The notes under the pieces were generated by a model, which was not told where the DNA came from, did no database searches, and saw nothing but the letters and a program-made list of their open reading frames with translations. A program made the translations under genes and the position numbers. Below are positions 8,554-16,756 of a stretch of 26,264 nucleotides of DNA, one piece after another; the stretch's first letter is position 1, and each line of letters starts with the position of its first letter. This stretch comes from Bacillota bacterium (GTDB lineage Bacteria; Bacillota; Clostridia; Lachnospirales; Lachnospiraceae): contig JAEWPQ010000309.1 in assembly GCA_023460575.1 (NCBI GenBank), positions 1 to 26,264 of the forward strand. Direction: 5' to 3'.

Positions 8554-9675
8554 ATGATACCAAATGAAAAAGAAATACTGGTAACGAGGGCATCCATGCC
8601 TTCTTACGAAGAATTTATTACTGAGATCAAACCGATCTGGGAAACTGCCTGGATGACCAATATGGGAGAATTTCACGACAGATTGAAGGATCAGCTGAAG
8701 GAATATTTAAAAGCGGAAAATCTTCTGCTGTTTGTGAATGGACATATGGCTCTTGAGATGGCGCTGCAGGCGATGAACTTAACCGGAGAGGTAATTACCA
8801 CCCCCTTTTCCTTTGCTTCCACCACCCATGCAATCGTAAGAAATAATCTGACTCCTGTATTCTGTGATATCAGACAGGATGACTATACCATAGATGCAGA
8901 TCAGATAGAAGCGCTGATTACGGAAAAAACAACAGCCATTCTCCCTGTGCACGTGTATGGAAATGTCTGTGATGTAGAAAAAATAGAGTCTATTGCAAAA
9001 AAACATAACTTAAAGGTAATTTACGATGCGGCCCATGCATTCGGCGTAGAGGTAAATCACCGCGGAATCGGAACCTATGGAGACGCTTCCATGTTCAGCT
9101 TTCATGCTACCAAGGTGTATAACACCATAGAGGGGGGAGCGGTCACTTTTAAAGATCCCTCGCTGGAGATTCTGTTCAATTACTTAAAAAATTTTGGAAT
9201 AACCGGAAAAGAATCTGTTGAATACATAGGCGGAAACGCAAAAATGAATGAATTTCAGGCAGCCATGGGAATCTGTAACCTGCGCCATGTGGCTGAAAAC
9301 ATTGAAAAGCGAAGGCTGGTGTCGGAACGGTACAGGGAACATTTAGAAGGTGTCGCTGGTATCCGCCTCAATCCTGTAAAACAGGGAATCACTCAGAATT
9401 ATGCATATTTTCCTGTGTCCTTTGAAGGGTTTGCACTTTCCAGAAATCAGGTGTATGATCTGCTGGCATCCCATCAGATATTCGCGAGGAAATATTTCTA
9501 CCCGCTGATTACTGACTTTGATTGTTACAGGGAGCGCTTTTTAGGTCTTAATCTTCCTGCTGCAAAAAGAGCGGCAGACAGTGTGCTGACTTTGCCCCTT
9601 TACGCAGATCTGTCTCCTGAAGATGTAGACCGGATATGTGAAATAATTTTAAGTGCCGCACAGGGAGGAAAATAA
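8554..9675 (+). CDS. DegT/DnrJ/EryC1/StrS-family sugar aminotransferase
   Basis: PLP enzyme of 373 residues that should transfer an amino group from glutamate to a keto nucleotide sugar, giving an amino-deoxy sugar such as a 4-amino-4,6-dideoxyhexose (VioA/FdtB-like). Seen: the PLP-contacting Asp in YDAAHAFG (D158), the catalytic Lys in SFHATKVYNT (K187), the EGGAV block right after it, and the family length. In the phosphate-binding loop it has NGH where many family members have a Ser/Thr-Gly-Thr type sequence. No 4,6-dehydratase or thymidylyltransferase gene lies in the window, so its keto-sugar substrate must be made by genes elsewhere. GAGGAG lies upstream of the ATG. The next gene, an ATP-grasp ligase, starts 4 bp after the stop, suggesting consecutive steps. 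Confidence 0.88.
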   Translation: MIPNEKEILVTRASMPSYEEFITEIKPIWETAWMTNMGEFHDRLKDQLKEYLKAENLLLFVNGHMALEMALQAMNLTGEVITTPFSFASTTHAIVRNNLTPVFCDIRQDDYTIDADQIEALITEKTTAILPVHVYGNVCDVEKIESIAKKHNLKVIYDAAHAFGVEVNHRGIGTYGDASMFSFHATKVYNTIEGGAVTFKDPSLEILFNYLKNFGITGKESVEYIGGNAKMNEFQAAMGICNLRHVAENIEKRRLVSERYREHLEGVAGIRLNPVKQGITQNYAYFPVSFEGFALSRNQVYDLLASHQIFARKYFYPLITDFDCYRERFLGLNLPAAKRAADSVLTLPLYADLSPEDVDRICEIILSAAQGGK

Positions 9676-9679
9676 GAGT

Positions 9680-10666
9680 ATGAAAGCTGCAGTTGTAACC
9701 GCAATCGGATCATTTTCTGCTGACATTGTGATTAAAAATTTAAAAAAAATGGGGCTTAAGGTGATCGGCTGTGATATATATCCGGCAGAATGGATTGCTG
9801 ATTCTTCCAATGTTTCTGCATTTTATCAGGTGCCTCTGGCAACGAAGGAAGAGCAGTACACAGAGGAGATTCTCACCATCTGCAGGAAGGAAGCTGCCGA
9901 CGGGCTGATTGTTCTTACCGATGCAGAGGTGGATGTGTGGAGCCGCAACAGGAAAAAACTGAAGGAAGCCGGAGTGACTTTATGCTTATCGCCGGAAGAA
10001 GCCATAACGATCTGCAGGGATAAAAGGAAGCTTTATAAGTTTCTCTCTGAAAATGGCATTGGAAATCCCATACCTACAAGAATGCTTGACAGTATTTGTC
10101 CGGAGTCCATCACTTATCCGGCAGTTGTAAAGCCGTATAACGGAAGAAGCAGCCAGGGGCTGTGCTATCTTCAGGATCAGGAAGAGATGGAACGCTTTCT
10201 TGCTGGCTGTGAGGCGGACAATTATGTGGTACAGCCTTATTTTAAGGGAAGTATCATCACGGTGGATGTGGTGCGTCAGGCGGACACTGGACAGTCGGCA
10301 GCTGTCTGCCGTAAGGAATTGCTGCGGACACCTAACGGTGCAGGTACATCTGTTCTGGTATTTTCAAATCCTGCTCTGGAAGCTTTATGCAAAGAGACTG
10401 CCAGGGCTTTGGGGATCACGGGATGTGTTAATTTTGAATTTATAGAAGGGGAAGACGGAACCTTCTCCATGCTGGAATGCAATCCCCGTTTTTCAGGCGG
10501 TGTGGAATTTTCCTGTATGGCGGGATATGACTGTGTCTCAAATCATGTGAAGTGTTTTACAGGAGAGGACATTGAGCCGTTACACCCTGTAACAGAGATG
10601 TACATTGCAAGAAAATATGAGGAATACGTGACAAAGGTACTTAAAAAGGCAGGAACTGAGACATGA
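9680..10666 (+). CDS. ATP-grasp domain protein (CarB-like ligase)
   Basis: 328 residues from the ATG at 9680, chosen because GGGAGG (9663-9668) lies 11 nt upstream and the product then starts with a Rossmann-like strand (MKAAVVTAIGSFSADI). An N-terminal pre-ATP-grasp domain (1-115) precedes an ATP-grasp fold with VVKPYNGRSSQG (149-160, K151) and the Mg-binding MLECNPRFSGG (264-274; E266, N268). Such enzymes join a carboxylate, through an acyl phosphate, to an amine or thiol. Lying between a sugar aminotransferase and a glycosyltransferase, with 4-bp gap and 4-bp overlap, the likely acceptor is the new amino group of the sugar; this is inference. The carboxylate partner is unknown. Confidence 0.83.
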   Translation: MKAAVVTAIGSFSADIVIKNLKKMGLKVIGCDIYPAEWIADSSNVSAFYQVPLATKEEQYTEEILTICRKEAADGLIVLTDAEVDVWSRNRKKLKEAGVTLCLSPEEAITICRDKRKLYKFLSENGIGNPIPTRMLDSICPESITYPAVVKPYNGRSSQGLCYLQDQEEMERFLAGCEADNYVVQPYFKGSIITVDVVRQADTGQSAAVCRKELLRTPNGAGTSVLVFSNPALEALCKETARALGITGCVNFEFIEGEDGTFSMLECNPRFSGGVEFSCMAGYDCVSNHVKCFTGEDIEPLHPVTEMYIARKYEEYVTKVLKKAGTET

Positions 10667-11649
10667 GAGACGGATCAAACAATGAAATCATGGCAAGCAT
10701 CAACTGTGTCACTTATAATCATGGTGCGTTCATCCGCCAGGCTCTTGACAGTTTTCTGATTCAGAAGACTGACTTTGAATATGAGATTCTGGTTCATGAT
10801 GATGCTTCCACGGATGGGACCGGAGATATAATCAGGGAATATGCAAAAAAGTATCCGGATAAGATCCGGCCTCTGATTCAGACAGAGAACCAGTATTCCC
10901 AGGGTATTGACAATATAAGCGGTGCTTTTAATTTTCCCCGTGCGAGAGGAAAATATATATTTATGTGTGATGGGGACGATTACTTTGATTCCCCGGACAA
11001 GCTTCAAAAACAGGTGGACTATATGGAGTCCCATCCGGACTGTACCCTTTGCATCCACAGTGCAAAAATCCAGCTGATGGGAAAAGCAGTGACTGAACGC
11101 CAGATGAGGCCTTACCGGAAAACTACAGTTATTACGCCGGAAGAGATTATAGATAAAGCTTCCGGTTACGCCATGTCTTCCATGGCATTTCCTGCAAGGC
11201 TTGTAAAGGAACTCCCTGATTACTATACGGACTGTCCGGTAGGAGATACTCCCCTGCAGCTGATGGCTGCAGCGAATGGTTACGGGTATTATATGGATGA
11301 ACCCATGAGCGTATACCGGGTGGGGGTTTCCGGGTCCTGGACTGCTGAAGGCAAAAAAGGGGATTATGCTAAGAAGCAGCAGGTATATTATGAGCGAATG
11401 AAAATAGTTTATGATGAATTTGACAAAGCAACAGGCGGCCGTTTTAAGGCGGCCGCCATGAGTGCTTCCAAAAGAACCTATTATCAGACGAAGGTCAATA
11501 CAAGGGATTTCAAGGAAATATTAAATCCCGTATACCGAAGGTATTATAAGGAACTTACGCTCCTGTCCCGGTTCTTTATTCAGTTTCAATACCGGACTCC
11601 CGGTATATATCATTTACTTCGAAAAAAATTTACTGGATGCAATGATTAA
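10663..11649 (+). CDS. Glycosyltransferase family 2 protein
   Basis: 328 residues. The start codon overlaps the ATP-grasp stop codon (ATGA), so translation should be coupled. GT-A motifs: ASINCVTYNHGAFIRQAL at the N-terminus, VHDDASTDGT (44-53), and the metal motif CDGDD (102-106). The middle has GDTPLQLM and the end is basic (QFQYRTPGIYHLLRKKF), suitable for membrane association. The subgroup is typical of capsule and exopolysaccharide clusters. As the last gene of the operon that includes the aminotransferase and ATP-grasp enzyme, it is the best candidate to transfer the modified amino sugar, but this is only positional. No terminator is visible between its stop and the convergent L,D-transpeptidase stop 15 bp away. 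Confidence 0.85.
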   Translation: MRDGSNNEIMASINCVTYNHGAFIRQALDSFLIQKTDFEYEILVHDDASTDGTGDIIREYAKKYPDKIRPLIQTENQYSQGIDNISGAFNFPRARGKYIFMCDGDDYFDSPDKLQKQVDYMESHPDCTLCIHSAKIQLMGKAVTERQMRPYRKTTVITPEEIIDKASGYAMSSMAFPARLVKELPDYYTDCPVGDTPLQLMAAANGYGYYMDEPMSVYRVGVSGSWTAEGKKGDYAKKQQVYYERMKIVYDEFDKATGGRFKAAAMSASKRTYYQTKVNTRDFKEILNPVYRRYYKELTLLSRFFIQFQYRTPGIYHLLRKKFTGCND

Positions 11650-11664
11650 AATAACACACCTTTA

Positions 11665-13104
11665 TTACATGTTAGGATCGGTAGGATCCCAGGTCTGAGT
11701 ATCCGGTATGATCTGCTCAATGGCCGGCCGCTCATATGGTCCGGGAACCGGCGATTCATAAATGGTTACGGTAGTTCCAAGGGCACAGTGATCGTAGATC
11801 CATTTGGCATCGCCGGAGAGGAGACGGACACAGCCGGCCGATTCAGCAATGCTTAAATAATTATATGTTGTTGGATCAAGAGTCATCTTGTTGGGGCGGC
11901 TGTAAAGAATCGAGTGGATCAAAAAGCCCTTCCAGATGCGGGTTGCATACTGAGTGAAGATTCCGTGGTTCATATCCCGCCAGCGGTATTTTTCAGGTGT
12001 CTGGAATGTTCCCAGGGGAGTATCCGGACCTGTAGAGGTAAGGAATGACTTTACCGGAATGGTAAAACCGTTTGCACCGTCTTTTGCAAAGACCGTCATG
12101 CAGTTCATCTGTTTGTTGATGCTGATAAAGTACGGTCCATTGCTTCCGATCAGAGGCTCTAAATCGGTAAGCATTTTACCTGAATTTAAATCAAAATAGT
12201 ATTTAAATCCGTCTATGTACTGCCAGCCTACAATCGGCATAGAGTCCTTAAAATAATACCGGTCATTGCCCAGCCATGCCCAGCCGGAAAAAGGTGTGCC
12301 GTCTCCGTTAAAGTAACGCAGTCCCCCGTCAATGATCTGCATTCCGTCTGCTGTGGTGGAAATGAGTGCCTTATCTGTCTTATAAGGAAAGGCAGAGTTC
12401 TTTGCATAGAATGCCATACGAAAGCCTGTGATATAATGTCCGGTTCCCATGGTTCCTGCACTGGTGCCGTTCTTTGCCCAGCCAGTGGTGGTACCATCCT
12501 CTAATTTCGCTGAATAATAAAGATCGAACTGGTTATTTATATAACCGGAAAACCGCATCTGTATGGCTTCGATATTCACATCATTGGGATAATTGGTTGT
12601 CTGCTGTCCGTTCATGACCCATGGGGACCAGCCAGTGCCAGATGTGTAGGTACGGTAAAGCACATTCCCTACAATATTCGTTAGAAATGTAGACAAACCA
12701 TGAAAGCCCTTTCCATCGTTGGTGATCCAGGCGTCATTGACAAAAGGCTGTGTCCAGTTGCCGTCACCAGTCATAACAGTGGTCTGAAGACGCGGGAAGT
12801 TGGCTTTTAATGCTTCCTGAGCGGCTCTTGTCGCTTCATCAACGACACCGTCTTCGCCTCCGCCGTCCCCTTCCTGTCCGATATCTATTCCTGCATTTGC
12901 CAAAGCGGTTTCTGCTTTCTCTGTTGTTACGCCTTCCGCAGTCTCAGCAGTAGTCTGTTTTTCAGACTTACTGGTATCGCTGATGCTGGCGCCATTCCTG
13001 TAGCCTGGTCCATATGCCTCATCCGCCCGGGTAAGGGCAGCCTGTCCCAGGACAAGAGCAGCTGTCAGGCAGATTGCCGCCAGGCCGCGTGTCAGTTTAC
13101 GCAT
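11665..13104 (-). CDS. Secreted L,D-transpeptidase with ChW and cell-wall-binding repeats
   Basis: 479 residues, exported. A signal peptide covers about 1-27 (basic MRKLTR, hydrophobic core, cut near LTRA/DEA). Then comes an acidic low-complexity linker (about 40-95), two to three ChW-type repeats (about 110-235; for example GWSPWVMNG and IEAIQMRFSG), choline-binding-like wall repeats (about 250-312, GWAWLGNDRYYF and GWQYIDGFKYYF), and a YkuD domain (about 325-450). The catalytic motif is HSILY...SAGCVRL, with H397 and nucleophile C425. It should form 3-3 cross-links in peptidoglycan, or attach other molecules to it, outside the membrane. A Pro-rich tail follows. Strong AGGAGGT ribosome site. 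It is transcribed against the flanking glycan genes, from a promoter overlapping that of the next flippase. Confidence 0.9.
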   Translation of the reverse strand: MRKLTRGLAAICLTAALVLGQAALTRADEAYGPGYRNGASISDTSKSEKQTTAETAEGVTTEKAETALANAGIDIGQEGDGGGEDGVVDEATRAAQEALKANFPRLQTTVMTGDGNWTQPFVNDAWITNDGKGFHGLSTFLTNIVGNVLYRTYTSGTGWSPWVMNGQQTTNYPNDVNIEAIQMRFSGYINNQFDLYYSAKLEDGTTTGWAKNGTSAGTMGTGHYITGFRMAFYAKNSAFPYKTDKALISTTADGMQIIDGGLRYFNGDGTPFSGWAWLGNDRYYFKDSMPIVGWQYIDGFKYYFDLNSGKMLTDLEPLIGSNGPYFISINKQMNCMTVFAKDGANGFTIPVKSFLTSTGPDTPLGTFQTPEKYRWRDMNHGIFTQYATRIWKGFLIHSILYSRPNKMTLDPTTYNYLSIAESAGCVRLLSGDAKWIYDHCALGTTVTIYESPVPGPYERPAIEQIIPDTQTWDPTDPNM

Positions 13105-13177
13105 GATAAAACCTCCTGTAAATCATTTAAAATTTTATGGTGATTCCATAATACTTTAACATAACTAACTGGAAAAT

Positions 13178-13206
13178 GCTATAAAAGATTTACATTTATT
13201 GGTCAA
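13178..13206 (-). promoter_or_regulatory. Probable promoter of the L,D-transpeptidase gene
   Basis: Read on the minus strand: TTGACC (13206-13201), 17 bp, TATAGC (13183-13178). It lies face to face with and overlaps the plus-strand promoter at 13189-13217. Confidence 0.45.
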
Positions 13207-13217
13207 TATAGTACAAT
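13189..13217 (+). promoter_or_regulatory. Promoter of the first flippase gene
   Basis: TTTACA (13189-13194), 17 bp, TACAAT (13212-13217). Same pattern as the promoters at 4442, 5624 and 14718; overlaps the divergent L,D-transpeptidase promoter. Confidence 0.65.
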
Positions 13218-13259
13218 AAGGCGAAAATGTAAATTGGATAATTGAGGAGAAAAGCCAGT

Positions 13260-14702
13260 ATGTACCAGGAAAATTTGAAAGAGAGAGTGCTTTCCGGACT
13301 GTTTTGGAAAGTCATGGAAAACGGGGGAACACAGGGAATCCAGTTCCTTGTATCCGTTCTTTTAGCCAGACTTTTAACACCGTCCGAATCCGGGGAAGTC
13401 ATGCTGATCATGATATTTATTACCATCGGCAATGTATTTGTCCAGAGTGGTTTTAACACTTCTCTGATCCAGAAACAGGAAGTGGACGAAAGGGATTATT
13501 CTTCTGCTTTTTGCGTGAGCTTCCTGATTGCCTTTATTCTATATGTAATTCTGTTTTTTTCTGCACCTGCAATCGGGAATTTTTATGGACAACCGGTGTT
13601 CGTCCCTGTATTAAGAATTTTATCGCTAACCTTATTTTTTGGTGCAGTCGTATCGGTTCAGTCCGCGTCAGTTTCCAGAAATATGGAGTTTAGAAAGCTT
13701 TGTATGGCAAGTCTCTTTGCAGCGGCAGGTTCCGGCATAATCGGAGTGCTGATGGCATTAGAGGGATTTGGATTATGGTCTCTTGCTATGCAGCAGTTTT
13801 TTTACAGCTTTTTTCTCATGATTGTGCTGCATTTATTAAAAACCTGGAAACCAAGCCTGAAGTTTTCTTTTCAGAAAGCAAGAGATTTATTCTCTTATGG
13901 CTGGAAAATTCTGATGTCCGGTCTCATTGACACAGTTTTTACCAATGTTTACGGGCTGGTGATCGGAAAACTATATAACTCGGCTATGATGGGGCAATAC
14001 TCAAGAGGAAACCAGTTTCCTGCCCTTATTGCCAATAATTTAGGGGCGGCCATACAGTCGGTGATGCTCCCTGCTTTTTCTGCATGTCAGGATGACCGGG
14101 AGAGGGTGAAAAACATGGTAAGAAGATCCATCGTTACAAGCTCCTATCTTGTCTTTCCCATGATGGCGGGATTAATCGCAATAGCAGAACCCATGGTGAA
14201 GCTTTTATTAACAGATCAGTATTTACCATGTGTCCCCATGCTTCGTCTTTTGTGCATCGCCTATGCCACCTGGCCCCTTCATGTTGCGAATTTACAGGCG
14301 ATCAATGCCCTTGGAAGAAGTGAGATCTTCTTAAAGCTGGAGATTATTAAAAAAGCAGTCAGTGTGGCGGCTTTAATCATCAGCATTCCTTTTGGAATTT
14401 ATACCATGGTGGCGTTAAGAGCAGTGACGGATTTCATATGTACATTTATCAATGCATACCCCAATAAGAAGCTTCTTAATTACAGCTTTCTCCAGCAGTG
14501 GAGGGATGTATTCCCTTCTCTGATTCTGTCCGCGCTGATGTGCGCACTGGTGTACAGCGTTCAGTTTCTGGTGAAAGGCACTCTTGTGACTCTGACTTTG
14601 CAGATTATTACAGGAGTTCTGTTTTATGCAGGTCTTTCCTGGCTGTTCCGTATCGAAAGCTTCTTTTATTTATGCAGAACAGTGAAGAACATGAGAAGGT
14701 AA
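13260..14702 (+). CDS. Polysaccharide flippase, Wzx-like (MOP superfamily)
   Basis: 480 residues from the ATG at 13260, with AGGAG (13245-13249) upstream; the alternative TTG at 13242 overlaps the ribosome site. The protein is hydrophobic throughout with about 12-14 membrane segments. It opens with the family-typical GLFWKVMENGGTQGIQFLVSVLLARLLTPSE and later has VQSGFNTSLIQKQEVDERDYSSAF, both characteristic of the WzxC/TuaB-like branch of O-antigen and teichuronic-acid exporters. It should move undecaprenyl-linked oligosaccharides from the inner to the outer membrane face. It appears to be a single-gene unit: a second promoter begins 16 bp after its stop. Its substrate is presumably the product of the upstream glycosyltransferases. 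Confidence 0.9.
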   Translation: MYQENLKERVLSGLFWKVMENGGTQGIQFLVSVLLARLLTPSESGEVMLIMIFITIGNVFVQSGFNTSLIQKQEVDERDYSSAFCVSFLIAFILYVILFFSAPAIGNFYGQPVFVPVLRILSLTLFFGAVVSVQSASVSRNMEFRKLCMASLFAAAGSGIIGVLMALEGFGLWSLAMQQFFYSFFLMIVLHLLKTWKPSLKFSFQKARDLFSYGWKILMSGLIDTVFTNVYGLVIGKLYNSAMMGQYSRGNQFPALIANNLGAAIQSVMLPAFSACQDDRERVKNMVRRSIVTSSYLVFPMMAGLIAIAEPMVKLLLTDQYLPCVPMLRLLCIAYATWPLHVANLQAINALGRSEIFLKLEIIKKAVSVAALIISIPFGIYTMVALRAVTDFICTFINAYPNKKLLNYSFLQQWRDVFPSLILSALMCALVYSVQFLVKGTLVTLTLQIITGVLFYAGLSWLFRIESFFYLCRTVKNMRR

Positions 14703-14717
14703 GAAGCCGGTTGACGG

Positions 14718-14746
14718 TTTACATTTTTAAGCGGATCATGTAGAAT
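14718..14746 (+). promoter_or_regulatory. Promoter of the second flippase-led operon
   Basis: TTTACA (14718-14723), 17 bp, TAGAAT (14741-14746), 40 bp before the start codon. Fourth copy of the shared promoter pattern. Confidence 0.6.
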
Positions 14747-14786
14747 AAAAAGAACTTCTTAAATGAAATGAAATAGAGGAATAAAA

Positions 14787-16043
14787 ATGGAACGTAAAAA
14801 TGTGGCATGGAATATGATCGGAAGCCTGGTTTATGCGGGTTCCAGCATGCTGCTGACGGCTCTGGTCAATCATCTGGTGGGAACGGATCAGGGAGGCATC
14901 TTCGGTTTTGCTTTCAGCACATTCGGCCAGCAGATGTTTCTTGTGGCTTATTTTGGAATGAGACCGATTCAGAGCACGGATGTGAGAGAGAGCTATACAT
15001 TTGGGGAATATCGGCTGGCCCGTATGGTCACCTGCGGTATGGCCCTGATTTTAGGCATCTGCTATATTATATGGAAGGTTTTCTTTTCTTCTTCTGACTA
15101 TACTTATGAGAAAACACTGATAGTGTTTTTTATGGTTCTTTATAAGGTGCTTGATGGTTTTGCTGATGTATACGAGTCGGAATTCCAAAGAAAAGGAAAG
15201 CTTTATCTGACCGGACAGGCCATGACATGGCGGACATTGTTTTCCGTATGTCTATTTTTAGGCACTCTGGCTTTTACAAGAGATTTAATTACCGCTTCGG
15301 CGGTTGCCGCCGCTTCTCAGGCAGTAGGAATCTGGCTGTTTGATAAAAGGACTGCGGACCGGATACCGGATATTACTTATGTACATGCAAAGGGAAGATA
15401 CAGAAATCTTTTACAGGACAGCTTCCTTTTGTTTTTGTCTGTATTTTTAGACGGTCTCATCTTTGCTATGGCAAAGTACGCCGTTGATTCCCAGATGACT
15501 TCCGGGGATAATGCCATTTTTGTGGCAATATTTATGCCTACATCCGTGATTAATCTTGCGGCTAATTTCGTAATCCGGCCTTTCCTCACCAGACTTTCCA
15601 TTCTTTGGGAGGAAAACAGGACATCAGAGTTTCTTATGGTTTTGAGGAAGCTGTCGGGAATTATCCTGTTTCTTACTGTAATTGCTTTGGCTGGGGCCTG
15701 GGTAATCGGGGTTCCTGTGCTTTCCGCTGTCTTTAATGTGGAACTGGCGCCTTACCTCTCCGGACTTCTTGCTATTATTCTGGGTGGCGGTTTCTTCGCA
15801 GTAATGAACTTATTTTATTATGTCCTGGTAATTATGAAGAGACAGAGACTGATATTTTTTGGATATGTTCCGGTCTGCATTCTTTCCTTTATTCTTTCCT
15901 ATCAGTTTGTGAAAATAGGTGGAATCAACGGCGGTGCGTATTCCTACATGCTTGAAATGCTGATTCTCATGTTATGTTTTATGGGACAGGCAATCCGGAT
16001 TATACATTCAGAAGAAAAAGGAAGGAGTAAACAGAGGATATGA
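14787..16043 (+). CDS. Second polysaccharide-exporter-like flippase (MOP superfamily)
   Basis: 418 residues with about 12 predicted membrane segments. The N-terminus (WNMIGSLVYAGSSMLLTALVNHLVGTDQGGIFGFAFS) is typical of O-antigen/teichoic-acid exporters (RfbX branch) and clearly different from the flippase just upstream, so this is not a recent duplication. It is shorter than the usual 450-500 residues but has no sign of truncation. AGAGGA lies upstream of the ATG. The stop overlaps the next GT2 start by 4 bp, so it is coupled to that enzyme. A flippase tied to an Und-P-sugar-synthase-like GT2 may carry either an oligosaccharide or a monosaccharide lipid. Function inferred from family and context. 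Confidence 0.85.
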   Translation: MERKNVAWNMIGSLVYAGSSMLLTALVNHLVGTDQGGIFGFAFSTFGQQMFLVAYFGMRPIQSTDVRESYTFGEYRLARMVTCGMALILGICYIIWKVFFSSSDYTYEKTLIVFFMVLYKVLDGFADVYESEFQRKGKLYLTGQAMTWRTLFSVCLFLGTLAFTRDLITASAVAAASQAVGIWLFDKRTADRIPDITYVHAKGRYRNLLQDSFLLFLSVFLDGLIFAMAKYAVDSQMTSGDNAIFVAIFMPTSVINLAANFVIRPFLTRLSILWEENRTSEFLMVLRKLSGIILFLTVIALAGAWVIGVPVLSAVFNVELAPYLSGLLAIILGGGFFAVMNLFYYVLVIMKRQRLIFFGYVPVCILSFILSYQFVKIGGINGGAYSYMLEMLILMLCFMGQAIRIIHSEEKGRSKQRI

Positions 16044-16738
16044 CAGACCGGGTACTGGTAGTGATACCTGCTTACAATGAAGCTTTAAATATTGAGCGGG
16101 TAGTGGGAGAGGTCATAGAAAATTATCCCATGTATGACTATGTGATTATTAATGACGGTTCTACGGATAGTACCGCCAAAATCTGCAGAAAGCACGGCTG
16201 GAAGATCATTGATCTTCCCATGAATTTAGGTCTGGCAGGCGCGTTTCAGACCGGGCTTAAGTATGCACACAGAAAGGGATATGGCTATGCCATACAGTTT
16301 GACGGAGACGGACAGCACCGGCCGGAGTTCATTCTTCCCATGAAGGAAAAGATGGATCAGGGATATGACATCGTCATTGGCTCCCGGTTTGCAACACAGA
16401 ATAAGCCCCGTTCTCTTCGTATGCTTGGCAGCCGGATGTTAAGCGGTGCCATCTGGTTTACCACAGGAGTAAAGGTGAAGGATCCTACATCCGGTATGCG
16501 CATGTTCAGCCGCAAGATGATCAAGGAATTTGCAGACGGACTCAATTACGGTCCGGAACCGGATACAATCTCTTATCTGATCCGCCATGGTGCCAGGGTT
16601 GCTGAAATACCGGTTGTGATGGATGAGCGGATACTGGGAGAGAGTTACTTAAATCCCTTAAATGCGGCCCGGTATATGGGAAAGATGCTGTTTTCCATTT
16701 TACTGGTACAGAGCTTTCGCGTTCGGGACAGAAGATAA
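16040..16738 (+). CDS. GT2 polyprenyl-phosphate sugar synthase-like (DPM1/GtrB type, no membrane domain)
   Basis: 232 residues. The sequence VLVVIPAYNEALNIERVV, INDGSTDST (37-45) and the metal motif FDGDGQH (87-93) are those of dolichol/undecaprenyl-phosphate mannosyl- or glucosyltransferases, which make a polyprenyl-phosphate-linked monosaccharide at the cytoplasmic face. Bacterial GtrB/CsbB relatives carry two C-terminal membrane helices; here the protein ends soon after the catalytic domain, with only a short amphipathic-looking segment (about 207-228). The next gene, a small three-helix DUF2304 membrane protein 18 bp downstream, could supply the membrane anchor. Coupled to the flippase by a 4-bp overlap. 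Confidence 0.87.
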   Translation: MTDRVLVVIPAYNEALNIERVVGEVIENYPMYDYVIINDGSTDSTAKICRKHGWKIIDLPMNLGLAGAFQTGLKYAHRKGYGYAIQFDGDGQHRPEFILPMKEKMDQGYDIVIGSRFATQNKPRSLRMLGSRMLSGAIWFTTGVKVKDPTSGMRMFSRKMIKEFADGLNYGPEPDTISYLIRHGARVAEIPVVMDERILGESYLNPLNAARYMGKMLFSILLVQSFRVRDRR

Positions 16739-16756
16739 AGGAAGGGAGTACGTGAT

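Noticed and set aside
11434..11457. GC-rich GGCGGCC direct repeat and palindrome
   Set aside because: It lies within the GT2 coding frame, encodes ordinary residues (GGRFKAAA) and has no T run or second copy elsewhere.
14711..14716. TTGACG as the -35 box for the second flippase operon
   Set aside because: It would leave 24 bp before TAGAAT at 14741; TTTACA at 14718 has the right 17-bp distance.
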